A DNA stretch of 64,000 nt, taken from NCBI GenBank assembly GCA_946406115.1, contig OX291557.1:13114501-13178500 (forward strand), in the 5' to 3' direction. This stretch comes from Apoda limacodes (Eukaryota; Arthropoda; Insecta; Lepidoptera; Limacodidae). Under the pieces are notes generated by a model. The model worked only from the letters and a program-made list of their open reading frames with translations. It did no database searches and was not told where the DNA came from. Position 1 is the stretch's first letter. The number at the start of each line of letters is the position of its first letter. Of this stretch, positions 21,503 to 33,497 are shown piece after piece. A program made the translations under genes and the position numbers.

Positions 21503-23520
21503 CTGTAACAAAACAAAAAAAGTATAGATTATAATGATGCTAGCACTACGCCAATTATTTGTTAGAGCCTCTGGGTTGCGGAGTTACAGATTATTTTGTG
21601 TTTGAAACTTGGGCGAAGACCACAAAGTGGTAACTTAGGGAACGCGAAGATCGTAATTTAAAGAACGGGCGTGTGTAAGGGCCAGCGCGGTGGCGGCGTG
21701 GAACATGAAACGCCAGTTACGGCAGTGCGGCCGCAAGTGGCGTTTTCACGTATAAGATATTTGCGGCCGCCATCTTGTATAACGGCCTGAGTGTTCGTGC
21801 ACGACGGTTTCGCTAAACTCTAAACGATAACCGGTGCTACGCCTGTAATTTCATTCAAGCAAACATTATTTTGACATATGTGACTTCAAACAGTATGAAC
21901 CCTGTTCGAGGTTGTTGTTGATGGTGTCACAACAATAATTTCCGAGATGTGAGGCGATAACTGAAATATGTATAATAATTTTCATAAAGGTATGGCCATA
22001 GTATTGCTAAAAATATAAAATAGCAGTTATTTAATTTTTTTATACACTACAATTATTATTTAGAAATTCTGTGGGTCAAAGCTATTTTATTAAGATAGAC
22101 TATAGGGCTTTAAAGCACAACTATACACAGGTATCTGTAACAGGTACATAATTGTGTTTTATATTATAAATTATTTTCTAAAATGACTTTCTTACATGAA
22201 AGGGTAAATTTAACTTGTAATTTCATATTACACTTAGGTACTCCTTCAAGTTATAAATAAAAACACAGTGTAGTAGTTTAGTTTAGATCAATTTTAACTG
22301 GCTAATGTTAAGAGAAGTAACAGTGACACAAAAAGAAAAATATGTTACAAATCCTCGTCCACTGATCTGTGAACCCGAACAAAAATTGCAAAATGGAAAT
22401 TGAATAAACTGATATTATTACTAATGATAAGCATAGGTTCAGACTTATCTAAGTGGCAGTTAACTTCTTTGGAGTTTCCTGAGGAAAAATCTTCCAAGAA
22501 GTTCAAATATGGGCACACATGGGCTATGACATAAGACATAATAAAATGACGATTTGTGCAAAAAAAAAAAACAGTTACTACACTACAAGTTATTACACTA
22601 CTCTGCTTGTGTCACTTGAGTTACAAACTAAATTTTCAAAATGATTAATTTTATTTTATTTTATTCAGGACATCAAACAAATATACAATTTATATGTTAA
22701 ATTAAATTAAAATATTACTTATCGTACATTCTACCACGCTATCTACTACATACAAACAATAGATTTTTAAAAATAAAAAAATAAAAATCGGCCAAGTGCG
22801 AGTCGGACTCTCGCACAAAGGGTTCCGTACCTTTATCTATAAAAACGGCCAAAAAATCACGTCCCCCTTAAATATCTGTTTAATTTGAATTTAATTATTT
22901 ATTTCTAAAGTGACTATATAACTGTCTACGAAAAAGCGAAAGCGTCTACCTGTTGCCGTTATCAATGGCGAGCAAAAACGAGCAAAAAATCACGTTTATT
23001 GTATGGGAGCCCCCTTAAATTTTTATTTTATTCTGTATTTTAGTATTTGTTATTATAGCGGCAACAGGAATACATCATTTCAACTGTTTAACTATCACGG
23101 TTCATACGATACAGCCTGGTGGTTAATCGCAAAATAAACAACAAATGTTTTTCTGTCTGTGTTCCAAAGTGTGTAGGTACCTACCTTTATTTAACAAGTT
23201 CAGTAAGGCGAATCCTGAAACGACAATACCTACATATTTTTCACCTAACGTCACGTACATAACATTACTTCAGGTTGATAAAGTATTTATGTATTGATGA
23301 CCCCTTTGACACATTGTATCTATATAATGTGAACCTTTACCCCGGATTTCTGTAATGTTTAAATATCAATAGAAAAAGTAGTATCATGTATTTTATGAAC
23401 TACGAAATTAATTAATAATAATAATACGAAATATCTTCAAATACATAAATAGTTTGAAAAATATCTTCTCTTTACAACGAACGTCACACTTTGGACTTTA
23501 TATATAAATTTCAACTTTAA
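21503..23520. other. oxt intron 2, right of exon 3: no gene
   Basis: A GC-rich island at about 21640-21860 contains cgcggtggcggcgtgg and cggccgccatcttg; origin unknown. 22786-22850 is a copy of the dispersed repeat ggccaagtgcgagtcggact (also at 34180). A 64-codon - strand frame at 22539-22345 with ordinary composition has no recognised relative and is not called as a gene. Confidence 0.55.
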
Positions 23521-24945
23521 TTACCCAATATTCTCGTGGGTGTCTTCTCTATCACCCTGTGGGTGTTGAGGTGCGGGTATCGGGGGACGGGAATTTACCT
23601 CCCACCATGACCCGGGCAGAAGCTCAGGGGTGATGTACACCCCGGTGAAATTAAAAGGAGGCCTACTTTTCAGGCCCCTTGCTGGTGAATATATAATATC
23701 GCCTGAGGCGATATGAAAAAATAGAAAATAAAAACGAGAATAGGCGCCATAAATAAAAACAAAATAAACAAAGCAAAAGAACGAAATTAAAATAAAATAA
23801 AAACGAAGCAAAAACGAAACAAAAACAAAACAAAGCGAAATAAAAACGAAACGAAATAAAAACAAAAAAATAAAAAATAAAATAAAAACAAAAGCGAAAT
23901 TAAAACGAAGATAAAATAAAAGCGAGATAGGCAATAAAAGCGGAATGAAATGAGGTGAGAAGGTAGGAGGGTGAATAACTAACATTATTCACCAACAGGG
24001 ATAAGCTCTCTGGGTAGAGCCCGGCTTTCCGGCGGACGGGCGTGTAAAGGCGCTATGCCCCTGAGGTGTGTATGGTGGCTGTTATCAGCGCGGGTGAATA
24101 GTCGTTTCGACAAACCACATATGAACTCTGCGAATGGCTCGGTTTTGGTGTCTCTAGCGATGCTGGAGTTGCGGACGTAGCGTCCCGCGCCGGTTATTAT
24201 TCTCAACGACTTATTTTGGACAACCTGGAGCTTACGTTTGCTGGTAGAAGATAGAAGACCGTACCAAGCAGGGGCTGCGTAGTTCAGTCTCGACCGTATG
24301 AACAACTTGTACAGGCGAATTTTGGTTCTGAGTGGCAAGTCAGAGGAAAGTACCGGTCTAAGACACGCCCGTGACGCGACCGCGCCTGCTGACACATGGT
24401 CTAGCATTTTGCGGATACGCAAGGGGCGGTCTATAATACAACCTAGGTACTTTACGCTGGGTTGCCACTCAATAACTTGACCTCGAAACACAAGTTTCGG
24501 TGGGAGAAACTTTTGCAGGCCGGTCAGTATTGCTGATGTCTTGCTATTAACCAGTCCAGCCAGCCAGGCAAAGTGTCCAATAGTCGCTGCATTTTTTTGG
24601 CTGCTAGACTAGCTTTGCGGGAGGATGACATATAGGCGCTGTCATCCGCGTAAAGGGCTAGGAGGACGTCTTCAACACCTTCAGCTAAACCGGAGTCACT
24701 GAGAGTGGGGATGTCTTTGGTGAATAACGCATAGAGCAGTGGCGATAGGCAGCTGCCTTGAGGTAACCCTGCTCTAATGGGCTTACGCGCCTGACTGGTT
24801 GTTTTCGACCGAGACATAGAAGCTCCGTTTGTCCAGAAACGAGCATCGGTGGGATGTCCGTCTCTAAAAGCTTGTGTAATAAGCCCTCGTGCCAAACTCG
24901 GTCGAAAGCCTTCTCCATGTCGAGAAAGACTCCGACTCCATGTTT
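23521..24945 (-). mobile_element. Jockey-like LINE, 5'-truncated copy A with deletions
   Basis: The - strand reads MEKAFDRVWHEGLLHKLL, then after a deletion LPQGSCLSPLLYALFTKD, LALYADDSAYMSSSRK (the RT active-site YADD), another small deletion after LPGWLDW, and 24491-23985 the C-terminal FRGQVIEWQPSVKYLGCIID to PRELIPVGE with stop. About 460 bases of 3' UTR follow, mostly an A/T simple-sequence tract (23700-23960). Near-duplicate of 30197-31741. No clear target duplication was found at its ends. Confidence 0.85.
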
Positions 24946-25548
24946 TGCATTATACGCGTACGTAGATACTCAGTCTATCGGTTTATTCACAACATATTTA
25001 TTTAATTTAAATTGTTCAAGTGAAAAGTGTTAAAAATGGACCTAATAAAGATCTCGTTGTCTGAAAGCGTTCGTTCTTGCTTAAATTTTTTCTTTGCCTA
25101 TGTGTATGTGATGAATAACGAAAAAAAACCGAGGTACCTAGAATGCCTACAGGCAGCAAAAGCAACAACAATGAACCTTGGAATTTAGTGTCACATGTAA
25201 TTATTATCTAAGAATAGTGAGTAAAAGTTTTGTTCCCTCATACTTTTAAATACCTAAACACTTTGTTCTTGCACAGTTCTATTAAAATTGTTTGAGTAAA
25301 TTTATTCGTCAGAAATTAAATGTTATATACCTACCTACCTATTTATAGTTATAGGTACCTACTCATAGTTGAACAATAATATAAATTAAACCAGAATTTG
25401 CGCAATATGGCGGAGTTAGTGACTTAATCCTCCGATGGATACGGGTTAAATTTTTAATATTTAACTCGGCAGTGACCCAGGTTAAGTAGTAGCGCAAGAC
25501 AAATATGACTTTGACTCAGGTTAACTTTATAACTTGACAAAAATGGCG
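24946..25548. other. AT-rich spacer between two Jockey-like fragments
   Basis: About 600 bases with taccta repeats and no coding signal, separating copy A from an RT-linker fragment of the same family. It could be an insertion that split one copy, or unrelated intron sequence. Confidence 0.5.
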
Positions 25549-25870
25549 CTAACCCTGAGGAGCGCAAGTGGCCCTAATGGGGCAAATTGGGGCGGGGGTT
25601 TTAGTGATTTGTCGGGCCAGGCGATATAGAGCCGTGTCATCCTCGCTGGCTTTAAATATGACCTGGACCCACGAATGCTGCCTGTATTTGGCAATTTCGG
25701 ACCGCAGTTCGGCGCTGATTTTATTGAGGTCCCTCTTCACTACTTTGCAGCGTGTTTGGCACCAGTTTTTTTTGGAGGTCCCTCTTTTCTGAGTTTGGCA
25801 CGGAGGTTTACCCCATATACGTGGACATCTTTTTCACCCCTGTACGGGCAAAATAGGTTCGGGTGTCAAG
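25549..25870 (-). pseudogene. Jockey-like LINE fragment: EN-RT linker region
   Basis: The - strand reads MKRDLNKISAELRSEIAKYR, then DDTALYRLARQITKTPAPI. It matches the linker of the near-full-length copy (KKELNKLGSDLSHQKSTYRK and DNDTAFKRLARCMTNTPAPI at 27750-27590). Flanks are frameshifted. It directly adjoins the 3' end of the next copy. Confidence 0.7.
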
Positions 25871-26151
25871 TTAAAAACAATCGTTTTATCCCATGACCCG
25901 GGCGAGTCTCAAGGGTGAGCGCACCCTTGGTAACTCTTTAAAGAGAGCCTACTTCTCAGGCCTGCTAACATAATTATAAAGATAAAGAGATGAACAAAAA
26001 CCAAATACAGAATAAAATAAAACAAAAATGAAAAAATATTTGAAAAATTGTGACAAAAATATGAAGAAAAAATCGAAAAAATTCTAAAAAATTTGAAAAA
26101 CATGAAAAACATTTTGTAGAAATTTTTAAAAGTTAAAACTAAGCAATAGGC

Positions 26152-28530
26152 TTAGTTTTTTGGGGGAATTAACTCCCTAGGGTGAGCTCGGCCTTCCGGT
26201 GGACGGGCATGTAACGGCGCTATGCCCCTTAGGTGTGGGTGCGCACTGTTGTCCGCCATGTCAAACAGCCGGGCGGCCAGTCTGGCGATAAACTCACCTA
26301 TCGGCTCTGCCTTTGTGTCCCTAGCAATTGTGTCGTTGCGGACGTAACGCGGAGCGCCCGTTATTATCCTCAGCGATTTATTTTGCACTACTTGGATCTT
26401 TTTCTTTTTAGTGGCGGATAGCAATGCGTACCAAGCCGGCGCGGTGTACGTCAAACGGGACCTAACGTAGAGCTTGTATAGCCGGGTTTTGGTTTTAAGC
26501 GGCATGTCAGAGGAAAATAATGGCCTTAAGGCCGCCCTGGCTGCCGCATGCTCGACCATTTTGGTAGTGCGCAGCCTGCGGTCGATAAGCAGCCGAGGTA
26601 TTTCACACTGCTCTGCCACTCAATTACCTGCCCGCGGAATACAAGCTCCTTAGGTAATAGTCTCTGTTGGTCGGTTAAGATGGCTGCCGTTTTTGAGGCG
26701 TTTACTGCTATCCTCCACTTGTCAAGCCAGCACGGGAGGATATCCAATAATCGCTGCATTTTAGCGGCAGCTAAGTAGGACTTGCGGGATGAGCTCATGT
26801 ACGCGCTATCGTCTGCATACAATGCTAAGGTGACGTCCTGTATGCCTGGCGATAGACCGCTATCGCTTAGCGTGGGAATGTCATTGGTAAAAAGTGCATA
26901 CAACAGAGGGGAAAGGCAACTACCTTGTGGGTCCCCCGCTGAAATGGTCTTAGTAGGGGAGTTTTTATTGTCAACCGAAATATAAAAACTCCGCAGGGTA
27001 AATTGGTCTCAGAGAGTTTAAACAATAAGCCGGCATGCCAAACACGATCAAAGGCCTTCTCGATATCGAGAAAGACCCCGACCGTGTACCTGCCCTTGTT
27101 CAGCTCAAAGGCCATGTGATGTAGAACACGAGTAAGCTGAAGAGTGGTACTGTGGTTACTTCTAAAACCAAACTGTTCTAGCCTTAGATTGATAAAGGGT
27201 TTCAATAAAAGACGTTCGAACATTTTGGCTATGTTAGAAAGTAATCTAATCGGGCGATAATGCTCTGGTTTCTGGCGGCTCTTACCAGGCTTCGGTATGA
27301 CAATAATTTTGCCTGTCCTCCAGGTCCTTTTCTAGGCAACATTAATAGGGCCGTGTTCGGAATACCGTCAGGGCCGGGGGATTTCTTTTTTAACTTTAAC
27401 CTCCTTAGGGGAGATAAAATCGTCACCCCTAAGTGGGGCGGTGGGGTTAGAATAGAGCTGTTGTATGCGCTCCTCGACCAATGTTGTGTGGGCGTGGTCG
27501 ACAATAGGGTTCGGCTTAAATTGGTCCTCGAAGTGGTCCGCCAGTAAGCTCGCGCGTTCCTCAGCAGAGTACAAACGGTAACCTAGCGTGTCTACAAGGG
27601 GGTGTATGGGTGCAGGGGTGTTGGTCATACAGCGAGCTAAACGTTTAAAAGCGGTATCGTTATCGCTGGCGTTTGAGTTTGTGTTATCCCTAAACCATTT
27701 CCGATAAGTTGATTTTTGGTGCGATAGATCACTACCTAACTTATTCAGCTCTTTTTTGATTGTCGGGCAACGAGTTCGGCACCTCAGTTTGCGAAGCTCT
27801 CGTTTTTGGCTTAGTTTACTACGGAGATGTGCCGGTAGTAAACTTTTCCCCGAGGCTGTCTTAGCAGATGTGGTGCACTGAGCAAGTGCGGAGGAGATAG
27901 CAGAAGTAAGTGACTGTGTGGCTGTTTCCACTTCCTGTGTTTAAATGAGCTCAGTAGTTCTTGATATTTTGTCCAGTCCGTGAAGTTTTTCATTGATGGC
28001 TCTACCATCGTTTATCCCTAATAGAAACTCCGAGGACCAGTAAAATTGGAAGATGTGGCGAATCGATGTCATGGAGGATTTCTAAAGAGATGGGCCAATT
28101 AATATTACGGGCTAGTGCTATGTCTAGTACGTCCGGTTGAAATAAGTCCTGAATGGGATAGTGAGTGGGGGAGCCGGGACCAATTAAAATGTAATTGTGT
28201 GCCTCGGCATCTATTTTCAAATCTCTACCTTCTGTGGATGAAATTCTTGAGCCCCATTGTCGGTGTTTGGCGTTGAGGTCGCCGAGTATAAGTGCGGGCG
28301 TGTCGTCGGACATGATATTTTTTATATCGCCGGAAACGAAAAGCACCTTAGGTGGTTTGAAGGCAGCGTAAACCTTGAGTTCGGTGTTACCGTTAGTTTA
28401 GTTTTGCCCCTGTAAGCGATGTTATTTGTGGCATTTATTTCGTAACGCGTGTAGACGAAATAATTAGGTAGACGTAGTTGTTGCTCAGGTGGCACAATAT
28501 GAATATCATGCTGCTGGACTAGCAACCTGA
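26152..28530 (-). pseudogene. ORF2 of Jockey-like copy B: endonuclease and reverse transcriptase, frameshifted
   Basis: In order: endonuclease pieces (LVQQHDIHIV; ALILGDLNAKHRQWGSR; then DIDSPHLPILL, where SDH of the APE fold reads SPH), linker (TDWTKYQELL; KKELNKLGSDLSH), RT motifs KKKSPGPDGIPNTALLML, FGFRSNHSTTLQLTRVLH, LDIEKAFDRVWHAG, YALFTNDIPTLSDSG, LALYADDSAYMSSSRK (active site) and the C-terminal APAWYALLSATKKKK to PRELIPPKN with stop at 26152. The frame changes at least five times and the PQGS region is garbled. It cannot make a functional protein. Confidence 0.85.
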
Positions 28531-28557
28531 GGTCATCAGTCTTACCTCTTACACCCC

Positions 28558-29864
28558 CTAGATTTCAGTATACAATCCTTGGATTGAAGAGAATTCCTGG
28601 ACCAGGAGGTAGGACAGCTGCTGCAGGCCGTGCAGTAAAGCGGGCAACGTGTTTTGTCCGACCGCGATGGCCTCAATAGCTGCGTTAAGGGCAGCGATGG
28701 ACGCTCTGGCTATGCTGTGTGACAATGGCGAAACACTGTACGCACCCCCAGAAAAAGATGCGCGACCCCTAGGGGGTGGTGCGGGGGTGGCAACTGATGG
28801 AAAAGAATTAAAATTAAAATTTACCTTGCGCTGTGATGCGGTGGGCGGGGCTTGCAATCTTGCGGGGGTGAGGGGTTGGGGGGGTTTGAAAAGAGTAGGC
28901 AATGGGGCTTGTGGTTGGACACGGGGTGCAGCGACGACGGTGGGCGGGGCAACAACGGTAGGCGTGGCTACGGATAACGGTGGTGCCATCTGTTTTTCAA
29001 CCGCGGAAACCAGAGTAGGCATATATTGTCCTGTTGTATTTTCCCCTTACCTTTACGACCTCTCTTCGTCCTTTTTTTTGAGGGGTTGCGATCAGGTTGT
29101 GGCAGGTTTTCGACAATGATCGGTGGGTAGCTGGCTTTAGTTTCCTTAGGCTTTTGAGTCTGGCTTTGTTTAGGCGAGGCAGGAATGGCCGACACCTGCG
29201 CGTACGTCTGGCTTGTATTTTGCGGAGAGTTGGTGTCCATCTGCTCAGCAACATTGGTCGCTGCTGCTTGCGACGGGGTCTTAGTTGGGGCAGGTACCTG
29301 CCTGTCTTGGTTAGCGGCGGTTGATGTCTCCCTAGCTACCGCGCGGGCTTGCTCAGCAGGGTTTTGGAGCGGGCTCAGTGAAAATGGACGTATCTTGCGG
29401 CCCCTTGCCTTACGTGGGTCGCTGGTTTTAAAAGCAATTGATGGCGGCTTGTGGCGTGGCGGTGGGTTAAATGGCGTCGTCGTCGTCATCGGGGACACAG
29501 TTGAAGCGTCGCGCGGGACCGACGCCGGTGGGGCGTGAATAACAATAACTGAATTAGCCGCAGGGCCGGCTGTTACCTTTTGTAGCGAGACACCGTCCGT
29601 TGGAGGAGAGGCCTGGATGGGAGACAACATGGCGGGTAGCTCCTCGTCACGAAAGTACTCGTATTCCTCACCTGTCTCCGAGGTGGCGTAACTAGTTGAG
29701 CCAGAGATGGCTGAAGCCATGGACGCAGCCGACGGAGGCCGCGACGGTGGGAAGGCTGCGGCGAAAGTGCCGTCCGCGACAGTAACCTGGGACCTAGACC
29801 AAACCTGTCTTTTCCGTAAACCCCGGGCCTTATTAGGCGGGTGACGGAACGGGGGGGGTCGCAT
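28558..29864 (-). pseudogene. ORF1 of Jockey-like copy B, without CCHC knuckles
   Basis: Frame 29864-28968 begins MRPPPFRHPPNKARGL and is Pro/Ser/Thr/Ala-rich, with SYPPIIVENLPQPDRNPS, the sequence that opens the RNA-binding module in Jockey-group ORF1 proteins. It then runs into KKRTKRGRKGKGK and, after a frameshift near 29030, into a Pro/Ala-rich C-terminal frame (29022-28558) ending SSIQGLYTEI. The folded pre-zinc domain and CCHC zinc knuckles expected after ENLP are absent, pointing to an internal deletion. Confidence 0.65.
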
Positions 29865-30196
29865 CTAGTTAGTTTAAGCTACACCGACATCCCTCGACGG
29901 GCACGCACGGAGGCGGCCGGAACCAGAGCAAATAAGAGAAAACACTTACTCCTATTCCAAATTGCCTACCGAGAGTGAAGCAGACAGCAGTCTGTTGCCT
30001 TTTTGCTCGCACACGCTGAGCGATGACGCTTCGGCTCGAACGAGCGCCCGCAACACAAAAAACGCACACGTACGCACACCGTCTACAAACAAAAGGTTTT
30101 TCACGCAGAATGATTTGTTCTTAGGAGCAATTCAGAAAGAAATGAAAGAAACAGGATTCTCCAAACGAACAATCAAGTTGAATCGGTTTACCAAAT

Positions 30197-31741
30197 AATC
30201 TCGTGGGTATCTTCTCTTTCACCCTTCTGGGTGTTGAGGTGCGGGTGTCGGGGAAGGGGAATTTACCTCCCACCATGACCCGGGCAGAAGCTCAGGGGTG
30301 CTGAACACCCCCGGTGAAATATTAAAAAGGAGGCCTACTTTTCAGGCCCCCTTGTGGGTAATAATTTTGTCGCCATAAGCGATACAGAAAACAGAAAAAA
30401 ATATACGAGAGTAGGCGCCAGAAATGAAAACAAAAATAAAAGCAAAATAAAACAAAAGTAAAAACAAAGCAAAAGAGCGAAATTAAAAATAAAATTAAAA
30501 TAAAATAAAAACGAAGCAAAAATAAAACAAAACAAAAGTAAAAACAAAATCAAAAATGAAAGCGAAATAAAAACGAAAATAAAATAAAATAAAAGTGAAA
30601 TAAAAACGGAAATAAAATAAAAGCGAGATGGACAATAAAAGTGAAATGGAATGAAATGAGGGAGGAGGGTAAGAAGGTAGGAGGATGAATAAGTAAACTT
30701 ATTCACCCACAGGAATAAGCTCTCGGGGGAGAGCCCTGCCTTCCGGCGGGCGGGCGTGTAAGGGCGCTATGCCCCTTAGGTGTACATGGTGGCTGTTATC
30801 AGCGCGGGTGAATAGTCGTTTCGACAAACCAGATATGAACTCTGCGAGTGGCTCGGTTTTGGTGTCTCTAGGGATGGTGGAGTTGCGGACGTAGCGTCCC
30901 GCGCCGGTGATTAATCTCAGCGACTTATTTTGGACAACCAGGAGCTTACGTTTGCTGGTGGAAGATAGAAGACCGTACCAAGCAGGGGCTGCATAGGTCA
31001 GTCTAGACCGTATGTACAACTTGTACAGGCGAATTTTGGTTCTGAGTGGCAAGTCAGAGGAAAGTACCGGTCTAAGACACGCCCGTGACGCGACCGCGCT
31101 TGCTGACACATGGTCTAGCATTTTGCGCATGCGCAAGGGGCGGTCTATAATACAACCTAGGTACTTTACGCTGGGTTGCCACTCAATAACTTGACCTCGA
31201 AACACAAGTTTCGGTGGGAGAAACTTTTGCAGGCCGGTCAGTATTGCTAATGTCTTGCTGGCATTAACGGCTATTCTCCACTTGTCCAGCCAGCCAGGCA
31301 GAGTGTCCAATAGTCGCTGCATTTTTTTGGCTGCTAGACTAGCTTTGCGGGAGGAGGACATATAGGCGCTGTCGTCCGCGTAAAGGGCTAGGAGGACGTC
31401 TTCAACAACTTCAGTCACTGACAACCGGAGTCACTGAGAGTGGGGATGTCGTTGGTGTATAACGCGTATAGCAGTGGCGATAGGCAGCTGCCTTGAGGTA
31501 CCCCTGCTCTAATGGGTTTACATGCTGACTGGTTGTTCTCGACCGAGACATAGAAGCTTCGTTTGTCCAGAAACGAGGCTATTACTCGCCCGAGCATCGG
31601 AGGGATGTCCGTCTCTAACAGCTTGTGTAATAAGCCCTCGTGCCAAACTCGATCGAAAGCCTTCTCCATATCGAGAAAGACTCCGACTGTGCGCCTGCCC
31701 TTGTTTAGCTCGAAGGCCATGTGGTGGAGCACTCGTACAAG
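30197..31741 (-). mobile_element. Jockey-like LINE, 5'-truncated copy C with 13 bp target duplication
   Basis: Flanked by CGGTTTACCAAAT at 30184-30196 and 31742-31754, so the insertion limits are exact. The - strand reads RVLHHMAFELNKGRRTVGVF, LDMEKAFDRVWHEGLL, AGVPQGSCLSPLLYALYTND; a short insertion shifts the frame near 31415; then LALYADDSAYMSSSRK and on to PRELIPVGE with stop at 30699. The 3' UTR (30698-30197) contains a long A/T simple tract. It lost its 5' three quarters, as is usual for target-primed reverse transcription. Confidence 0.92.
30400..30660 (-). repeat. Simple A/T tract in the LINE 3' UTR
   Basis: On the + strand this is iterated aaaa(c/t)(a/g)aaataaa with scattered gcgaaa; the counterpart in copy A is 23700-23960. 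It yields long Phe/Leu/Ile-rich spurious frames. The two tracts differ in detail, as expected for slippage. Confidence 0.75.
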
Positions 31742-31754
31742 CGGTTTACCAAAT

Positions 31755-33129
31755 ACTTTCGTTACTTACCTAAGGTACTTTATCAACAAGACGGTGTAGA
31801 CACACGCGCAATTCGGTGTGTAAAATTATAGGGCTGTTTTATTGTCATGTGAAGCTGCCGTGGTGTCAGCGCGAATCAAAGGCGCGCAGTCTGCTACACG
31901 GGTGCATTTAATCTTGATTTTATGAATTAATTACTTTTTACGAGCACTACGAGTTAAACCGAGTGTAATTTGCATTGTTTTTGTAATATTCTAAGACGTC
32001 AATCAGTAATTTAAGTTATTCAACTACAACGACAGACTTTTTAGGTCATAAGATATACAACTATAATGTACTTATAATGATTTTTGATTTATTTTCTTTT
32101 AGAAAACTATTAGAATGATATACTAAAATCTTTTATCGATCAATTTCCTAACTAATAATAAAAATGTAAAATTCACAATAAATTTTAATTGAGAAAATTG
32201 TACACATTTAAACAATAGCATTGTGATCCGATTCCTGCAGTACCGCGCGGCCATCCTAACAATATCAGCCATATCACATAATTATTCTAATATTTAAACA
32301 TTGAATGTGCTCTATGCTGTCTATGCACGCATTCGATCTATCTGTTGACCGAAAATAAATGCGCTATGCGTTGAATATGGCGGCACCCTCGGTCCGGATT
32401 TAACGCATTGGTTGCACATGCTCCAGAGGTTAAACCGTGGATAAACTTTAAAAATAGTGAAAGGCTAGTTTGTTTGTTGAATCTTGGCAAACAAAACGAT
32501 TTTAATGGCTGTAATGCGATAGCTTTACTATGTTAAAAAAAACTTGTCAACAAAACACGGCTATTGTCACAAGGCGCGACCTATGAATGCCATGCCATAA
32601 AATGCGCACGGATGCCATGGTATAGAAGAACAGATTTTATTTAGTGCATTTTAGCTATATTGCAGCACTACAGCAGTATTTATTTTAAACCTACTTTAAG
32701 GTTTTAAAATGCATTACATGGCCATGGTCAACTGATTGCTACCTTCGTAGCAAAGGCTTACCTTCTATCTCGATATAATGTGTCACCACAGGGGGTCATC
32801 GTAAGTGAAAATAAATTGTTGTACCGAATAAAAGTAAGAACTCCCCAATTTGGGGTAGTCAGTTTAAGATTGGCTACACTGAAATTACGCACACAGATGT
32901 AAAAATTATAGTCGTATTACCTGATTTACACACAAATTTATAGGAAAACGGCTCGCAATACTACATTTGATGTTGGTTCGGACACAGTATCTAGACCTAT
33001 AAGTCATCTTTGATCTATTCAATTTCATAAGGAGCCTTTGATTTTAATGGGTTACATGTAAGTATTTCGCTTTTGGTTAAACAAGCTGTTAATTGCCAAT
33101 TTAACTTATAATATCCTACCGGTTCAAGC
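31755..33129. other. oxt intron 2, left part: nothing recognised
   Basis: AT-rich intron sequence with no coding signal or recognised repeat; a few GC-richer words near 32380. Confidence 0.6.
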
Positions 33130-33270
33130 AATTAGATTTTAAAAGGGTCGGAAACTCGTGAGTAATGCCCCTGGTGTTGCAAGCATCCATTAGCTCTAAC
33201 TCCACAACATTCGGCGACTACATAAGGTGTAAGCTTGTTTGCAACCCCGGTAGTATAAAAGTAAAGCAGT
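33130..33270 (+). repeat. LINE 3' tail fragment
   Basis: Contains aagggtcggaaact, cccctggtgttgcaagca and aagcttgtttgc in the order found at 58255-58355, where they follow a LINE frame. Too diverged to translate. Confidence 0.6.
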
Positions 33271-33354
33271 AAATATTTCTTACCTTTAAGCTTTGCTAAT
33301 GAATAAAAATCTAACATAATATAATGTATTAAAAAATAAACAAATTATACTCAC

Positions 33355-33497
33355 TTGCCAATCCAGTTTCAAAAACATTCATAGTAAAATAACCACCACA
33401 ACTTATAGATACATTTACAGGGCATTTCATATCACATAGTTCTTCTGCAATTTTAAACTCTATTGGAGGAGGGTTATCACCACAAAAACACTCTGAT
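33355..33497 (-). CDS. oxt: Peptide O-xylosyltransferase, exon 2 (second half of WSC domain)
   Basis: Completes Gly from exon 1, then SECFCGDNPPPIEFKIAEEL, CDMKCPVNVSISCGGYFTMN and VFETGLA. ECFCG, C-x3-C and CGG with the terminal VF are the second half of a WSC domain, which sits between the stem and the catalytic domain in invertebrate xylosyltransferases. The acceptor ttttcag precedes 33497 and the donor gtgagt follows 33355. It ends with one base, joined to AA of exon 3. Confidence 0.94.

Larger units (their letters stand above)
25880..30090 (-). mobile_element. Jockey-like LINE, near-full-length but multiply broken (copy B)
   Basis: About 4.2 kb on the - strand: a GC-rich 5' leader (30090-29870), ORF1 (29864-28558), an endonuclease/reverse-transcriptase ORF2 (28530-26152) and a short A-rich 3' UTR to about 25880. 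It belongs to the same family as copies A (23521-24945) and C (30197-31741) but is clearly diverged from them, while A and C look close to each other. It lies in oxt intron 2 in the same direction as oxt. Exact ends cannot be fixed by eye. Confidence 0.8.

Noticed and set aside
22345..22539. 64-codon - strand frame ending VHRSVDEDL
   Set aside because: Ordinary composition but no recognisable family, no splice context and inside oxt intron 2; kept only as a note.
23521..23985. 154-codon Phe-rich membrane-like protein
   Set aside because: Translation of the A/T simple tract in the LINE 3' UTR; the same kind of frame appears at 30335-30706.
28649..29538. Long + strand frames opposite the LINE ORF1
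   Set aside because: Antisense shadows of a GC-rich Pro/Ala coding region; the - strand reading has the Jockey ORF1 signature.
29962..30198. Possible + strand exon ending KETGFSKRTIKLNRFTK
   Set aside because: Runs from the LINE 5' leader into the target-site duplication of copy C; the apparent coding is accidental and has no splice partner. The flank after 31754 was not found to continue a known protein.
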